64,000 nt of DNA, taken from assembly GCA_963513935.1 (NCBI GenBank), contig OY740768.1, forward strand, positions 34,098,216 to 34,162,215, in the 5' to 3' direction. Shown piece after piece: positions 40,101 to 55,100 of the stretch (its first letter is position 1; the number at the start of each line of letters is the position of its first letter). The position numbers and the translations under genes were made by a program. The stretch comes from Aphrophora alni (taxonomy: Eukaryota; Arthropoda; Insecta; Hemiptera; Aphrophoridae). The notes beneath the pieces are model-generated. The model saw only the letters and a list, made by a program, of their open reading frames with translations, was not told the DNA's origin and ran no database searches.

Positions 40101-43100
40101 CCATAAGGAAAAATATATGGAAATTTTATTTTCTGTAAATCAGCTATAAATGATTTCGATTAAAATTTGCTCATATGTACTGTCTAAAGATTCAATTAAA
40201 ACATTTTTTCACCTCCATGTCAAAAATGCAGGTGCAGATGATATTGATTAAAAAAAGTCTATAGTAGGCTACTGTTCTACAAATATACCTCAATCCTACG
40301 GAATTCAATCAAATTTTTTGTAAGAGGAATATTAATAACTTGATTTAGTGTTTTAAATTAAGAGTAATAGGAAGTAACCAGTTTGGGAATAATTGGGTAA
40401 AAACTAAATTAAATTAGTAAAGGTTCTATTATGGAACACTTTACCCTATTGTGGTTTACATGAGTGATGAGAGAGTATTAAGGAACTTCCACATTACCAC
40501 ATTAGTTGAAAAATAATAAAATAAGGTTATAATAGAGTCAAATTTATAAATTTATTAAAACTTCAAACATAGGTATTTGTGTTCAAGAATTATGTTAGTT
40601 ATAATTTTGTTAAGCTATGCAAGATAACTAAAGACTGTAAGAGAAATGAAATAGTATTCATGAAATTAAAGAATTCTATATTGTAATTTATATGTTGCAA
40701 TGAATCAACAGATCCATTTGCTAGTTCAGAAAAAATTAGTTTTTGTAAAAATTAATTTGTTCGAATAAAACATCTGGTTAGTAAAGTAAAGCAATCCTGC
40801 ATGTTACAAGTGGAATTCCTTATCTCAGGAGCGGCCTTCAACATGAAGTAAATGCCCAGCTTTGCATCCTGACTTAAGAAATTTCACATTAAAGTAATGC
40901 AAATTTGATGAAAATTAAACTGAGAAAAAAAGTTGTTTTGAAGGTGTTAGGTTTTACTTCTCGAAGTGTATATCAAACACTTTCATTACGAAAATTTTCT
41001 AAAGTTTATGGGGAAAAAGTTATAGTCCGTTAAAGTTTACAAAAAACAAAAAAATTGCTCAAAATCCTAATTTTATGTCATGTTTAGTATTAAGTTCTAA
41101 AGACAAGAAAATTCAAATAAATAAAAGTTTTACGAAAAAGTAATATTTCAGAAGTATATTTAAAAGAGTAAAGTTTTAAAGAATATTGCAAGAAAGATAA
41201 TGGGTAAAAATCAAGGTCAAATTAGCCAAATTATTTAGTATGAAAAGTTAAAGGGAAAAATGTAAAGAAAATCCGATTTTCAAATTATGGTTAAAGGTGA
41301 TAAAAAACGCATTATATCACGAAAAATATTTAAAATGAAGAGTTTAAACTCTAAGGAAATGTAAAATTATAGGAATTATAAATTTTGTCATTTGTAAAAC
41401 TCAGAGATTTTCATTTAAATGGTGCGAAAAACGGAGGTGTTAAAATCGGTTTTAGCCAGTGTGTTTTCGACAGGAAACAATTCACCGAAGAAGCCGAGGT
41501 TGCGGCTAGGAACTTTTTGTGCATAAAAGACTAGATTGGGAGAATAAAAACTCAAGAAAGCATAGAGGTGTGAAAAGAAAATTCTGAAAATTTACGATAT
41601 CGTAAGGTGACGAATAGTTCGAGAAATAGAAGGCCTACGATCATGGGACAGAGGTTGATCGACGAGGAAGAGCGAGAAGAATAAAAATATGGCGTCAAGA
41701 ATTGAAGTTTTCCCATAGGAAAAAAGTTATGGGTAAAAGTCTGTAAACAATGGAGAATTGACCAAATGTTCTGAAAACTTCTACGCGTTGAGCATCGACA
41801 ATACGCAGGCCGAGACGGGGGTAAGATGAACTGCTGTCAACTAAAATAAAATGATCTAGGGAAGTTGCAAGAATTAATTATATCAAAATTAATAAATATT
41901 AACTAAGAAAATGATGAAAAAATAATTATAAAAAACTTAAATAAATATATGTTTGCTTACATACCCCTAGGATGAAGCCGAAGCGAGGAAAATCCAGGAG
42001 GATCGTACAACTGACCGTTATGAAGAAAGAGTAAGAAATTGGTACCAAAGGGATGGTACGAAAGGGAATTTCTTTCTATAAAACTGGGTAGCAACGTTCT
42101 CCAGGGCTCTCAATAAAAATGACGATTTCAAGTGTAAGGTGAAACTCTGCCAGTTTGAAATTTGATTTTAGCATTAATTATTTGTAAAACCCAAAGTCAG
42201 CGCAAGACAGTGTCTTCGCGGGAAAATCTTCGAATTAATACCAGTTAAAATATATTAAAATCGGTTCGACAAGTGAGTGTCGGGAACCGAAAATTTATTT
42301 TAATCAATATAATTGCGATAATCATATCCAGTGTATCAAATTTTTCATTAAAAAAAATAATAAAATTAAAAATAAATAAATAAAAAATAAAACGAATTTT
42401 AGTGACCGGAAAGAAGTTTCCTGGAAGGAAAATATAAAGTGAAGTGAGCAGCATCATTCCACATCATATCCAAGGCAAGCAAGCAGAATCGGCGGATTCC
42501 AGTCGACGGCAAAGTCTCCCGGAAAACGAGGTTTCTTCAGCAGACGACGAGGAATTCTAGGGCATCGCTTACCAAAGGTTTGGAGTCTACAACTTGTTTG
42601 TTTAAAATAACACCCCACGCGAGTTTTAAAAATTATCTGAGAATTTCTTAGTTGAGCACATAATAATTTTGTTAAATTTTGCTTAGATTTATTGCCTCTT
42701 GCTCTGCTATAGGTTACGAGTTAATTTTAGTTTTGAGTAAATTTTAAAAATGAATTTTGTTTAATATTAAAGTGTTTGGAGTTTTGTTTAAATTGTAAGT
42801 GTAAATTGGAACAATCGTTACAAGGGTAACAGTCAGAAACATTTTATTGAAATTGTAAAGTTTGTTGGAAACATAAGAAATTGCAGGAAATAAAATTTTA
42901 TTTTTGTTCACAACATATATTTTATTAATTATCATCCTTTATAGAAAAGCAGAGGGAAATCATTCTAAATTTAATGTGTTATTTTTCAGAGGCAATAATC
43001 CCATTGTTCTATATCTTCTTAGTGATAAATTGTGTCCAAATTCCAGTATACAAGTTTTACAGATCCAGAGACAAAAAACCTACGCTCCAGAGATTTTGAA

Positions 43101-46100
43101 TTGATAAGATAAGGGATAAGTAAATGTGGAGCTAGGCCGGAGCAAAACGAAATAAAATAAATACAATAGCTGGAAGAGATTTGAAAAAATATCTAATTTA
43201 ATTGGGGGGGGATTTCCATTAAACCTGGACTACTGGGTTTAATGAAGAGAGACGTCCAGACCAGGCCAGAGAGGATAGACTTGTCGATAATTGCCCATAC
43301 TTCCAGTGGTCTGGAAGAATCTTTTTCAATTTTGTGAATTTTTGAAAAAGTGTCTCTTTTCTGCCAACACGACAAAGCTAAGAGAAGTTGAGTGTGTTGC
43401 AATATGTAACAAATCCAGCCATTAAAATAATAATTTTGTCAATTTGTAAATTGTAATAATTAATAAAACGGCGATTTGTGTTTTTAATTATTAGTTACTT
43501 AAGAAAGAAAGAAGTTATTGTTATTTGTATTAAAAAATACTCAGCAAGGCGCCAGACGATTTCTCGTCAATTTAGAAAAAATGAAGTTAAATTATTTTAA
43601 AATCTCAGGGTCTAAAGTTCTTTTCAAGAAGTACTTGGCGTAGGTGATTTAAAGAAAGATTCCAAGTCTTTTTCTGCTGAAATTGTACATAAATATTTAT
43701 TAATCATTCATAACATCCTACAATTACCATCAACAAAATCATATTTTATAATTAATAGTTATCGTCTAAACTTAATAAGCAAATCATTATTTTATGTTTC
43801 CTTTTTTATTTTGAATCAATTAAAACTTTATATTTTTCATACTTTCTTTAAAAAATGTTGCAACAGGAATTTAATTCATAAAAATTTAAGTAACTTTGCA
43901 GCTCTCTGAAGGAGATTTAATTTAGTATTGAAAATTTCATTTTTTATTTATTTTTCTTGAAATGATCTAAAAAAAATTATTAAGATGAACAAACATGTAT
44001 AACAATTAATTTAAAACATAATACAGATCTTTAATCTAATAGTTAACATATGGCGTCTATACCAAAACGCCAAATATAAAAAAAATTGTCTGAAACGAGG
44101 AAATCTGATGTCCAGCAAATCAAAGTCCTATGGCTCGTATTGATCCACAATTCTCTAAAAGTCTTTTCTTCAAATAGTCTAAAACAATGTTCATGGCTTA
44201 TTAAGAATGTTCTGTCTTTATGAACCAATTTCACCACGCGGAACACGATCTCTTTCTCACTCGCGTATAGAATAATTGTCTTTCCTATCTAGTCCGTCTA
44301 ATTCTATCGTCTTAATAATTCTTTGTTCTTTTTTATTAATCTTTAAACACAAATGTTCATTTAAAGTATCTGTATCTACGGTCCTATCATCATACAAATA
44401 CGCTAATTGTCTCTTAGATCTTATATTAACTAAAACGTTATTCACAATGTTACTACTCAAATTATGTCTGTCTCTCATATACATTGATTTCTAGTCCTTG
44501 ACTAACGCAAATTATCACTCAAAATACTTCTTATAACTCTTTTAAAATTTTGCACTGCATTATCAAAAACATCTCTAGACAAATTTATGACAGGTCTGAC
44601 CTCGTTAGATCCCATCTTAAGACTGACTAACCACGAGATTTTCTCTCCCGCTACCACCTAAAGCGTTCCTTTTTAAACTCACTGACACATCAATTTATAA
44701 TTAATTATTCATTTACATATTTACATGGTTTTCCATTAAAACATTTATTATAAAATCATACTAAGACTATTTATTATAAAAAATTGTTTTCTTGGATGTT
44801 TTTCGTTAATAATTTACAGCTTTCCTTAATTAATTTTACCACACTAGCGTATGCTAAGAACCAATCAGGATCTTCGACCTACTTCTAAAATCCAATCACG
44901 TCGCTTGTTTAACCCCATTATATTACTATGTTACAAAATCTGTATGAAAACTTTTATTTCTATCACTTCTTGTTATATACTATGAATGATTTAGACGTTC
45001 AGTGGTCCAGAATTCAAAAACCTGGACAAAACCTGAAAATAGATTCAAAATGCACAAAAGTAGGAGTATCAAGGTTTTTGGGATCACTGACTATGAATCT
45101 GATGTAAAAATAACAAAATTCAAGATGCTGGGTCCAATATTGCAAAAGAACTCAAATAAATTTAGTAAAAAGAGTTTATAATAGGATATTTGGAGTCCCT
45201 GAATATGAATCTGATCTCATAATTTCAAAAGTCAAAATAATTATTCATTGTCTGTTCTTTTCCTTCTTAGAAAAGATATATATTTTCCACGACATTTTCT
45301 CTATTTTGTATTCCTTTCGATAAACATAAATTCTTTTACTTAAATAACATAATTAGTATTAAAATTAATTACATTTTGTCTAACAAGTATATAATATGCT
45401 AAAAATTATATTAGGCATTTTCTACTTCATTAATGGATACAACATGGGGCGTGGATATGAGCAGCTGTTTCATAAAAATGAAATTAACACTATTACCTTT
45501 AATGTCAATTTAGAAATTATGCAGGATACTGGGGTGTTAAATAACTCTTTAATAATTTTTATAATTGAAAAAATTATACTTTTCCATTAAATTTGATATG
45601 AACAAACTTATGAAAAGAATTCATTTATTTTGCTTATTATAAATAATTATTTATATGGTATACCTCCAGGTTAACCTCCATTTTTAATTGATCACAAATA
45701 CAGGATGGATCAGTGAAGTATCCCTACTTTTGAGGTGGCGTTGTAAATGGAGAGGACATATTGGAGGAGTGGGAGTAGGCTCTGACGCTATAGCCTTGGA
45801 AATTTCTGTTAATGTTGCCATTAGTTGTAGACATGGCTTGGTCGAATGAGCAACATGCTTTTGCCATTGAGATGTATTTTTCCAAAAGAAGTCCATTGTT
45901 GCAGTGCAGCGTGTGCACAAGCATGCATCCGCCCTGGTGCTTTCTAACCATACTCTGCATTGAATTCTCCAGAAAGACCTTCACTTCCATCCATATAAGA
46001 TGGTCATCACTCAAGAACTCTCACAACAAAGCCGGGAAACTCGAATACAGGCATGTGAAACTTAGATTCAAAACTTGCCTCAAGATACACATGTTTTGTT

Positions 46101-49100
46101 TAGTGACAAGGCGCACTTCCACATTTCTGAAAGTGTGAACAAACAGAATATGCGTTATTGGGGTAGTGAAAACCCTAGGGTAATTTCATGGGAGGCCTCT
46201 ACAGAGTGACAAAGTGACAGTTTGGTATGCAATCAGCAGTGAAGGCATCATTGGGCCTTATTTCTTTGAGGAGAACAACCACGCTGCTACCATCAATTCT
46301 GAGCAGTATGTAAACATGATCCAACAATTTATTGAACCACAACTTCAACAGATTAATTTAGGACTAGTGTGGTTTCAGTATGATAGTGCCACGGCCCATA
46401 CTGCTAGAAATTCAATGGCTGTTTTGAGGAAAATGTTCTCCAGACGCTTGTTCTCCCGGTACGGTGACATTCCATGGTCTGTACACTCGCCGGATTTAAC
46501 TCCATATGACTACTTTTTATAGAGCTACCTCAAGAGTAAGGTGTTCCAACATTGTCCCAGGACCCTAGAAGTCTTGAAGGGTGCAATACGCCTTGAAGTT
46601 TGCCACATTCCACAACAGATGCTTGACAGACTTATGCAAAACTTCAGTAACCGGCTACAGCAGTGTATTGACAATTGACGAACATCACTTGAATGATATT
46701 TCGTTTAAAACAAAGTAAAATTAACTTTTAGTTGTACCCTTCTGATGCCACAATAAAGTTTTGTTCTAACATTTTTTGTTATTTATAAATTTACCTTTAA
46801 AGTTAGGGATCCTTCACTACCCCATCTTGTATTTATTTAAACACAAGTTACAACACTTTCAATAATGTGTTTACTTATGGTTCTTCTACCATATGGTAAT
46901 GTACACAAAAGAATAGAATGCTTCTACCAAAGTAATACACTATGATATACGTTATGATATAACGTTTACACTGAAGGATGTTTATGGTTCCAACATTCAT
47001 GCTGCCACCCATTAGGTCTAAAATACTAAATTCGCACATTTTGTTAGGTTTCAACCAGGTTTTTCAAATTATAGTGAGGTGGTTCAAAGAGGACAGAATG
47101 TCAGTTGAAGGTTTAAAATGTTCAGTACTGTCATGTTTAGGAAGAAATGATGAAAACATTGCTCATGACCACAAAAAATTCTTGAAGATTGTTGACAGAC
47201 TTTGTCATTCAGAACTTGATAGCAAATTTTGATGATGATCTGGTGATGCATCGAATTAGTACCAAGTTTGTTCCTTTTTGTTGATGGAAGGCTAAAAACA
47301 AAATCGAATTTAAGTGTGCATAGAACTAACAACCAGTTGTGGAGCTGACCCGAATTTCATTTCAAACATCGTAATGGGAGATGAATCATGGGTTTATGGG
47401 TATTACCCTGAAACAAAACAGCAATCGTCCCAATGGAAATCCCCAAATTCCCCAAGAACCAAAAAAGTTTTACTAGTTTGTAGCAACACCAAGTCTTTTG
47501 CTTTTTTGATGTTATAGGTAATCCACAAGGAATTTCACAAGGACAGACAGTGAATGGATAATTTTATAGAGAAAAATAGGCATCTGCAAAATCAAATTTT
47601 CTAAACACATCCTCAGAAATGGACTTTTTTTTTACAATCGAAACTGAACTTAGTCCATCTATCAATATTTCTATAAAATGAAAGCGTTTGTTGGCTGCAC
47701 ATCCTACGACACACTCCAATATACAAAATCACTTGTTCTTGTGTTATTTACATATTAGTCTTGTCTTAGGCCAAATCAAACGGTTTTATCCTGTCCAACC
47801 GCCGAACTTGAACTGAATTGTCGAGAACTTGTAGCATCATGATGTTATGGTGCTTATGCAATCTTTCTTCATGCTTCCTAGCAAACCGCCGAACCTCTTC
47901 ATAAACTGTAGCAATTTGTAAATCCTTATGGAGATCATCATTGCGTATGTACCATGGGGCATTAACAATGCCCCTCAATACTTTATTTTGATATGTTTGA
48001 ATAATTTTGATGTTGCTTCTTTTTGCGCAGCCCCAAAGCTGCACACCATATGTCCAGATAGGTTAGAAATGGACTGACAAGTAATTTGTTTTACATCATG
48101 ACAATGCACCAGCTTACATATTTCTGAAAATGTGTGCCTCTATATTTTACTGTTATTCTCTACTCACTGTACTCTCCCGATTTAGCGCCATGTGACGTTT
48201 CCAAAAGCTGAAGAGATGAAGATTTGGCATAGTCAAGGAGACCCAGGAAGTTGACAACCAATGTCTTGAATACATTGATAGACAGTGGGTTCTAGAGGCA
48301 CTTTTAAACATTGAAATATCAATGGGATAGCTGGATCAACTAGGGGGGGGGACTAATTTGAAGGATCTGGTTAATTTTTATTTTGTATGTATTTTTTTAA
48401 TAAATCCATTCTGGGAACTTTTTAATCGAACCTCGCAAGGAATGTAATAGCAAAAAATAACATCAAAGTTACATACAAGACAACCAACAAACTTTAGTCT
48501 TGTTTAAAATATAGAGCTGGCAATATTAGGGATTCATGTTTTTCAATGGCTACATACAAAATTACTGCGTAGATTGTCCCGGTTTTTACATAAAGGAACA
48601 GGTACTATTACATGACGTTTAAAAAACATTTACTTTAAGGAAAGCAAACACAACTAAATCTAGTTTTGCTGAAAACCTTAGGAATAAGGTTATAATTATT
48701 AAAAGTAATATCATGGATTTTAATGTAAATTTGGACATAATGCATGTGTGCAGAAAGCGTCAGTACATTAATGTTTTGGAGAAATTTGAAATCTATAAAG
48801 ACCAGTAGTACGATTCGACCTAATTTAGTTAATACCCAACTTTTGTTCAAATTGAACTTGTTGTTCGACACTATAATAATTACAATACAAAGTCCATCTG
48901 CTCCAATTGTAGGTAAGAAACAAGATGACATAATCACCCTCAGTGTTGATTTGCTAGTCTGACATGAACGTCTCAGATTATGTTGAATATGTTCGTGTTT
49001 TGTTGAACTTTTAATGACATCCGCTTCTGCACAGAGTATATTGTGTAGTGTTTGTGTTTACAAATGTTTATGTATGTTTTTTTACACTGGTGATAGGCCT

Positions 49101-52100
49101 TTGCTCGAAACTGCAATCGGAATGATGAAGGAAGGTAATGTACCTTCACATTAAGGGGATTAGTAAACATATTATCAAAGATAATTAAAATGTGAAGATT
49201 TATTTTAACCAATTTTCAAAATCATATGTAAAAGAATTTTTTTCTTTTTTGTAAATTAGAATTTTTCAAAGTAACATGTGAACTATGGTTTTATTTACAT
49301 GCAGTTTGGCTGTTATGCTGGTATATACTTTCATAAAATACCAAAATTTGACTGCAATTAATTGCACTAATTAAAAAATATTTGACTTAAATAGCGTCCA
49401 AGGTTAATTTTCAGTTATCCTGAACCAACATTTCTGACGAGCTTATGTTTTATTGAAGTCCTTACGTCTGCTTACTACTTTGTTTCAAGAAAATTTGATA
49501 AAAGTCACTACTGAGAAGATTTTGAGAAAATAAAAATTTTGTATTATGGTCATGCGTTAAAATACCTACAAATTTTAAGTTTTACAAAAATAAAAAATGG
49601 TGTACATCTTCTCACCTGTACAAATACAAAAAAAAAAAAAGAGAAAAGTTTACCTACTTTTATACTTGAGGGAGAAACTAAGCTGCATTCTTTAGTTGCT
49701 TCCCCCGTGTTAGCCATTTTTAGCCCATTCAATTGTTCATATGTAAATCAAAACTATTTGAGTACTTTGCAGGATGGAAGTTCCTTAATACTCTCTCATC
49801 ACTCATGTAAGCCAATAGGGTAAAGTATTCCATAATAGAACCTTTATTAATTTAATTTTTATTTTTAACCTAATTATTCCCAAACTGGTTACTTCCAATT
49901 ACTCTTAATTTAAAACACTAAATCAAGTTATTAATTTTCATATGTTACAAAAAATTTGATTTGAAGTCAGTAGGATTGAGGCATTTTGTAGAACAGTAAC
50001 ATAGACTTTTTTATCAATATCTTCTGCACTGGCATTTTTGACAAGGAGGTGAAAAAATGTTTTATTTGAATCTGTATAGGATATTTTTTACATATCCAAA
50101 CTATCTGTTGGTAGCATTGCAATTAAATATGCCAATGCTTAAACAGTACATATGTTTAAAATGTAAATATGTAATCTTTATACATATTAATAAATGTTTG
50201 TATAAAGTTACAATTTAATCTAATAATTAGAATAAATGGTGCAATGAAGATCCTGGCTGAAAAAATAGATGAGATACAATGAAGAAATAAGGAAACCATG
50301 TTGCAAGCAAGGAACAATCATCCAGCATCTGTAATAATTATTGCTCATATTGATTATTTTCACTATGTTCACTTCAGGGTGTTGCTTGACACATATTTCT
50401 AAGGATCAAGGGCAGTTAATTTGTTAAGGACTCTTTACCTTCTATTTTTAATAACATAATTATTTCATGTTTATTTTGTTACAGTTATGGACCACAAATA
50501 TAAGTCACTCTTACGAAATGTTCCAACTCGGCATATACTCATACAAATAAATGATGTGAAAAGTGTTAAAAATCACTTAATCAGGCTCAAAGATATGGAC
50601 ATTGTAAATTATTTCATAATAGGACATCTTTCTACCACCATCAAATCTGTGCTTGAAATTGCAGACAGCAATAATTTTGTTGGGAAAAAATTTGCTTGGC
50701 AAGCAATTACTCAGGTACTATAAATTAACTTACACTTGCATTTGAAAATGAATTCATTGAGTTTATTGGTTGCCACTCAGTTGTAATAAATAAAAAACCT
50801 GTGGTCTTATATTTATTTAAAGTTATTTTTTACTTTTCAAAAGAATGCAGTTATTTTTATTTATGTTATTGAATTTAAATTTAAATTGGTTGAAATTTAT
50901 GGGCGCCAGATGTGTCAACATCAATTTAGAAAAACCTGAATTTACCTATTTGAATCTCAGGGCGTTAGTTCTTTTAAAAGGGTACTACACAGTGATTTAC
51001 CTGGTTAAATGAAGAACTCTTAATTATCTGAAACTTTGCATGAATTTATTGAATAAGAACATTTATACATTAGCATTTATTACAAAAAATATATCATGAA
51101 AATCAACTATAGCTAGCATCCTATTTGAATTATAATAATTGCCTTTGAAGAAGGTCTAATTTCTTTTATAAAAACTTAAATTTAACTTTATGTTGCAACT
51201 AGCAAATTTATTTATGAAATTAAAAAGATTAAAATCACCTGTTTCTTTATTTATTGAAAATGCATTATAGAAAACAATTAAATATGTCAGTAAACCTTCT
51301 TTGTATTCTGACTTGAAAGTTTAACTATTTAAAAAATATTAAATTTATAACACTAATACAAAAAGAACATAATAAATTTTATATAACAAACAATTTAGAT
51401 ATAGCGTGTTAAATAACACGTTTTACCAGACTTTTAGTGAGTTATTGTCCAAAATGTGATCCAGACGTCGTGTCGTATACCGTGGGCGTGGTAATTCGGC
51501 CGTCGGCATTATTTTAATCGCACTTCCGAGTTTATAACTATGCTCGATTAAAGTTTGTATTGTGATTTTTATCACCATTGTTCATTATTTTACTGTACTA
51601 AATACAACTCGCGTAATTGTCTCTCGCATGTGAATATGATTGTCTATTGTCTTTGTTTCACAACACGCGATTCATACCAAAACTTTTAATTCTTTCCGCT
51701 ATTTCAAACTAATACTGTTTTATATATTTGACGATATTGTTCCAAAAACTTATGAGAACATCTCTGACCACTATAACTCCTTTACTAAACTCTCTTAACA
51801 CAATCATCACTTCCAAAGCTCCTTATTAGACTCTCCAGTCGACGTCTAACCATTTTAACTGCTCAACCAAGACTGCTTATTCAGACTGCCGAAAACACAT
51901 CTCACCTCCTCAAAACTTCTACTAAGACTGACTTGAAACGCATGGTGAATTTCTATATCCTGTGGTCCAGGATTCACAGATTCTTTCACACGGACTCTTA
52001 CTTAGATCTCGCTGACACCAGTGATAACTGTCTCGTACACATTGCATACCTAGTTCATATTTCTCACTTGACAACAAGTCCCCTTGATTAATTTTATAAT

Positions 52101-55100
52101 ACACACAACACTATTTAATTTCTTATAAGTAAATATTTCTTAAATTCTATACATTATTATTTATTTGTGTTTGGAAATCTATGTTAATTGAATTTTCTTT
52201 ATTTTAAATTATAACATAAGTCACGTTTTCGACTTATTTACCCCCTCCCAAATTCTTTCTAAACGATTTCCCGCTATGTTTACTATTCAAATTAGATTAA
52301 CCTTTTTTAGGTATCACACAGTCTCTTAAGAGGTTTATCTTATAGGTAAAATTGGACCTTTGTCATGAAAACTTATTCTATCTTTCCATTAAAAAACACA
52401 CAAATTCCCTAAGTTGATGTTTCATTTGTAGTGTCTAACAGTAATTTAATTTAAAATTGAGATATATTTTAATTTAAACTTACATCATCAGTAATAAAAT
52501 ATAAAATGTAACAACAGGGTATATGTACAATTTTTTTAAACATATACTATGATTGTGTGTGGCATTTGCCACATCAGGTAGGCTGTGGGTTTGTCAAATC
52601 TTTTGTTGTAGCAAGGATTTGATCTGCATGTGTAATGAACCATCTACCAAGCAAGCCCATCTGTGACAATACAGTCAGTGACTGTGACTCCGAGTGTGTA
52701 AACAGGATTTCGTTCTGGAAATTTAAATTGACAACTAAATTAAAATAATGGGAGGCTAAAATAATTAATTGGGGGGGTCATGAGAAATGGGGTGTTGTGG
52801 AAAACGAGACCATATAAATTTACTGTAGGCTGTTAATTAACCATGTTGCCAGATTCGGACAAACCAAAAAAACATTAATTAAGAGCCTAATTATAATAAG
52901 TTGTTTACCAATTAATTATTATAAATAATATTAAACTTAATAAACTCATAAAAGCTGGCTGGGATTCAGTTTCGGTTCGGTGAGATTGTACGATAACAGA
53001 GGTTTTTACTTCAGGGGTTTGTCCGGCAAATGGCCTTTTGTAAAAGCCGGACATTCATACCAAATCCCTTTCGAAATATTTCTGTGAAATGTGGCGAGGT
53101 TTGCACGTCAAGAAATTGGTGGGACATGGGGAAGCACTACCACATATGCTATAAAAAACATTTAAAAAATGAATGGAAATTGAACTCAGAAATTTTAAAT
53201 TTAATATAAATTCTAAAGCGTTAGTTTTTTTCATTCAGAAATGTAATCCTCAAATTTTAACTTTAACTTTGATACTAAAGAAATGGTTGCTTTGAAATTT
53301 GAAATATGAAAATAAACCGGGAAATTTATAATTAATTGGTGTAAAGAGAAGACAAATTGAGTCAAATAAATGACTGTAAATAATATTAAAACAAGGGCAA
53401 TAAAAAATTTAAAATAGATTTCCAAAATATAAATTTAAGGCAGAATATGTTAGTTGTAAGGTATAATAAATTTTAAAGTGAGATATTGTGTTGTGAAAAT
53501 AGACCGAGCCTGTTGTCATATGGATGATTTAAGTAGTGTCCGTGAGACATAAATGTGAATATATTGAGTTTTGCTGTCTAAAGTATTTAAAGTGTTGTCA
53601 ATTTAAGTATGCAAGAGATTAACAACAAATTGTTTAATATAGGTGTAATTTTAAAACAATCAAATGGATTTTTCTGAATTTCAATTATATTCTATATGTC
53701 CACTTTATACGAAGACTGACCCATACCAAATTTTAAGAGTAGTTCCCATCTTAATTTGTGTGCCACTATCATGCAAAATGCATAGATATAGACAACAATT
53801 TACTGAAAAAAATTATTGTCTTGGATTATTTAGGTCAAAACTCTGAGGTAGAATTTTTTATGATTACATACTTTAAAAAAAAAAATTTATTTTATAAAAT
53901 ACAAATGAATTAATCCTCTTTTCTGAATGAAGTTAGCTCCCAAAATACATGGAATCCTTAGTCGCCTTGTAACTAAATACGTCCATTTCCAAGATAAGTG
54001 GACTATTTTTATTTTGATTGTGGCTGCACCAAAAATTACCATTAGTTCCTTAGAGGCTGTAATACAATTAAAAGTTACCTTTTGAAAACGTTTCACCAAA
54101 TCATGTTGTTTCAATTTCATGTAAACTTCCAAACTAATTTAATGCCCACTGATCCAGTCTATGAGTGTTCTGACTGAATTATATCCAAGATCTATAGAAA
54201 TGAAGGGAGAGTCACCCAACTCTTTTGTTTTTCCTTTTATCGAAGCACTGCATTTGTTCTTTCTGGTTGAGTGTACTTTACGCTTGCAGCAATGAATCAC
54301 ATTGAATTTATCCGAGTAGCAGTGAGAGGGAAAATCTTTTTCACTGTCCCCCTTTTTTGGAACAGTCTTGGTTGTTCTACAATATCTGGCTATGTGACCA
54401 AGGAAACCACACTTGTAACATTTCACCCCAGAATAGTTGTTTTGGGTCATCGCTGGGTCTTCCTTTTCAAATTTAATTAAAACTATGGTTAGTCCCACTG
54501 GATCTTCTGTTCACTCTAGCTTTTTCTGTAACAAATTTTCTTGGCTGGCTGGAAGTTGAAGATACTGTTCTGGATCTAGCTACAAAAGAAACATTTTGAG
54601 AATGTATATTTAATTCATCCAGTTCTCTCTAGTTGGATGGTCTGGCTGCAAACACGAACCTTGATCTTTCTGTAGGGTTAAGTCCCTCTAAAATGGTATC
54701 AATAACTTCCCTTTCTGAAACGCGAAGTCCAGGGCCGGATTTAGCATTTTGGCGCCCCTAGGCCCAATAATTTTTTCCACCCCCTAGTCTGGTTAAAGTT
54801 ACTTCCCCAAAAACCTTTATTAAAAAATTATATCAAGCCTATGTTGTAACGAAGTTGATGCGTAATGTTGAAAAATAGTAATTTTACCAACAATTATTTG
54901 TTCCAATGAACTTCAAACTCAGAATGATTATTTTTTAATCAATTTAAAAAAATGTTAAGATATGGCTATTTATTTTTATTTCTAGATATTTTTTAAAATA
55001 TTTTTTTTCTCTCGGCCGTGCGCCCCCTGGGAGCTTGCGCCCATAGGCCCGGGCCTTCAGGGCCTATTGGGAAATCCGGCCCTGATGAAGTCGCAAGATA

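Noticed and set aside
43401..44939. Target duplication for LTR family A copy 6
   Set aside because: AATA and AAAT do not match, although the terminal inverted repeat is perfect.
49539..49823. 94-codon frame overlapping repeat E
   Set aside because: No recognisable motif; its end lies in a repeat found inverted at 40 kb.
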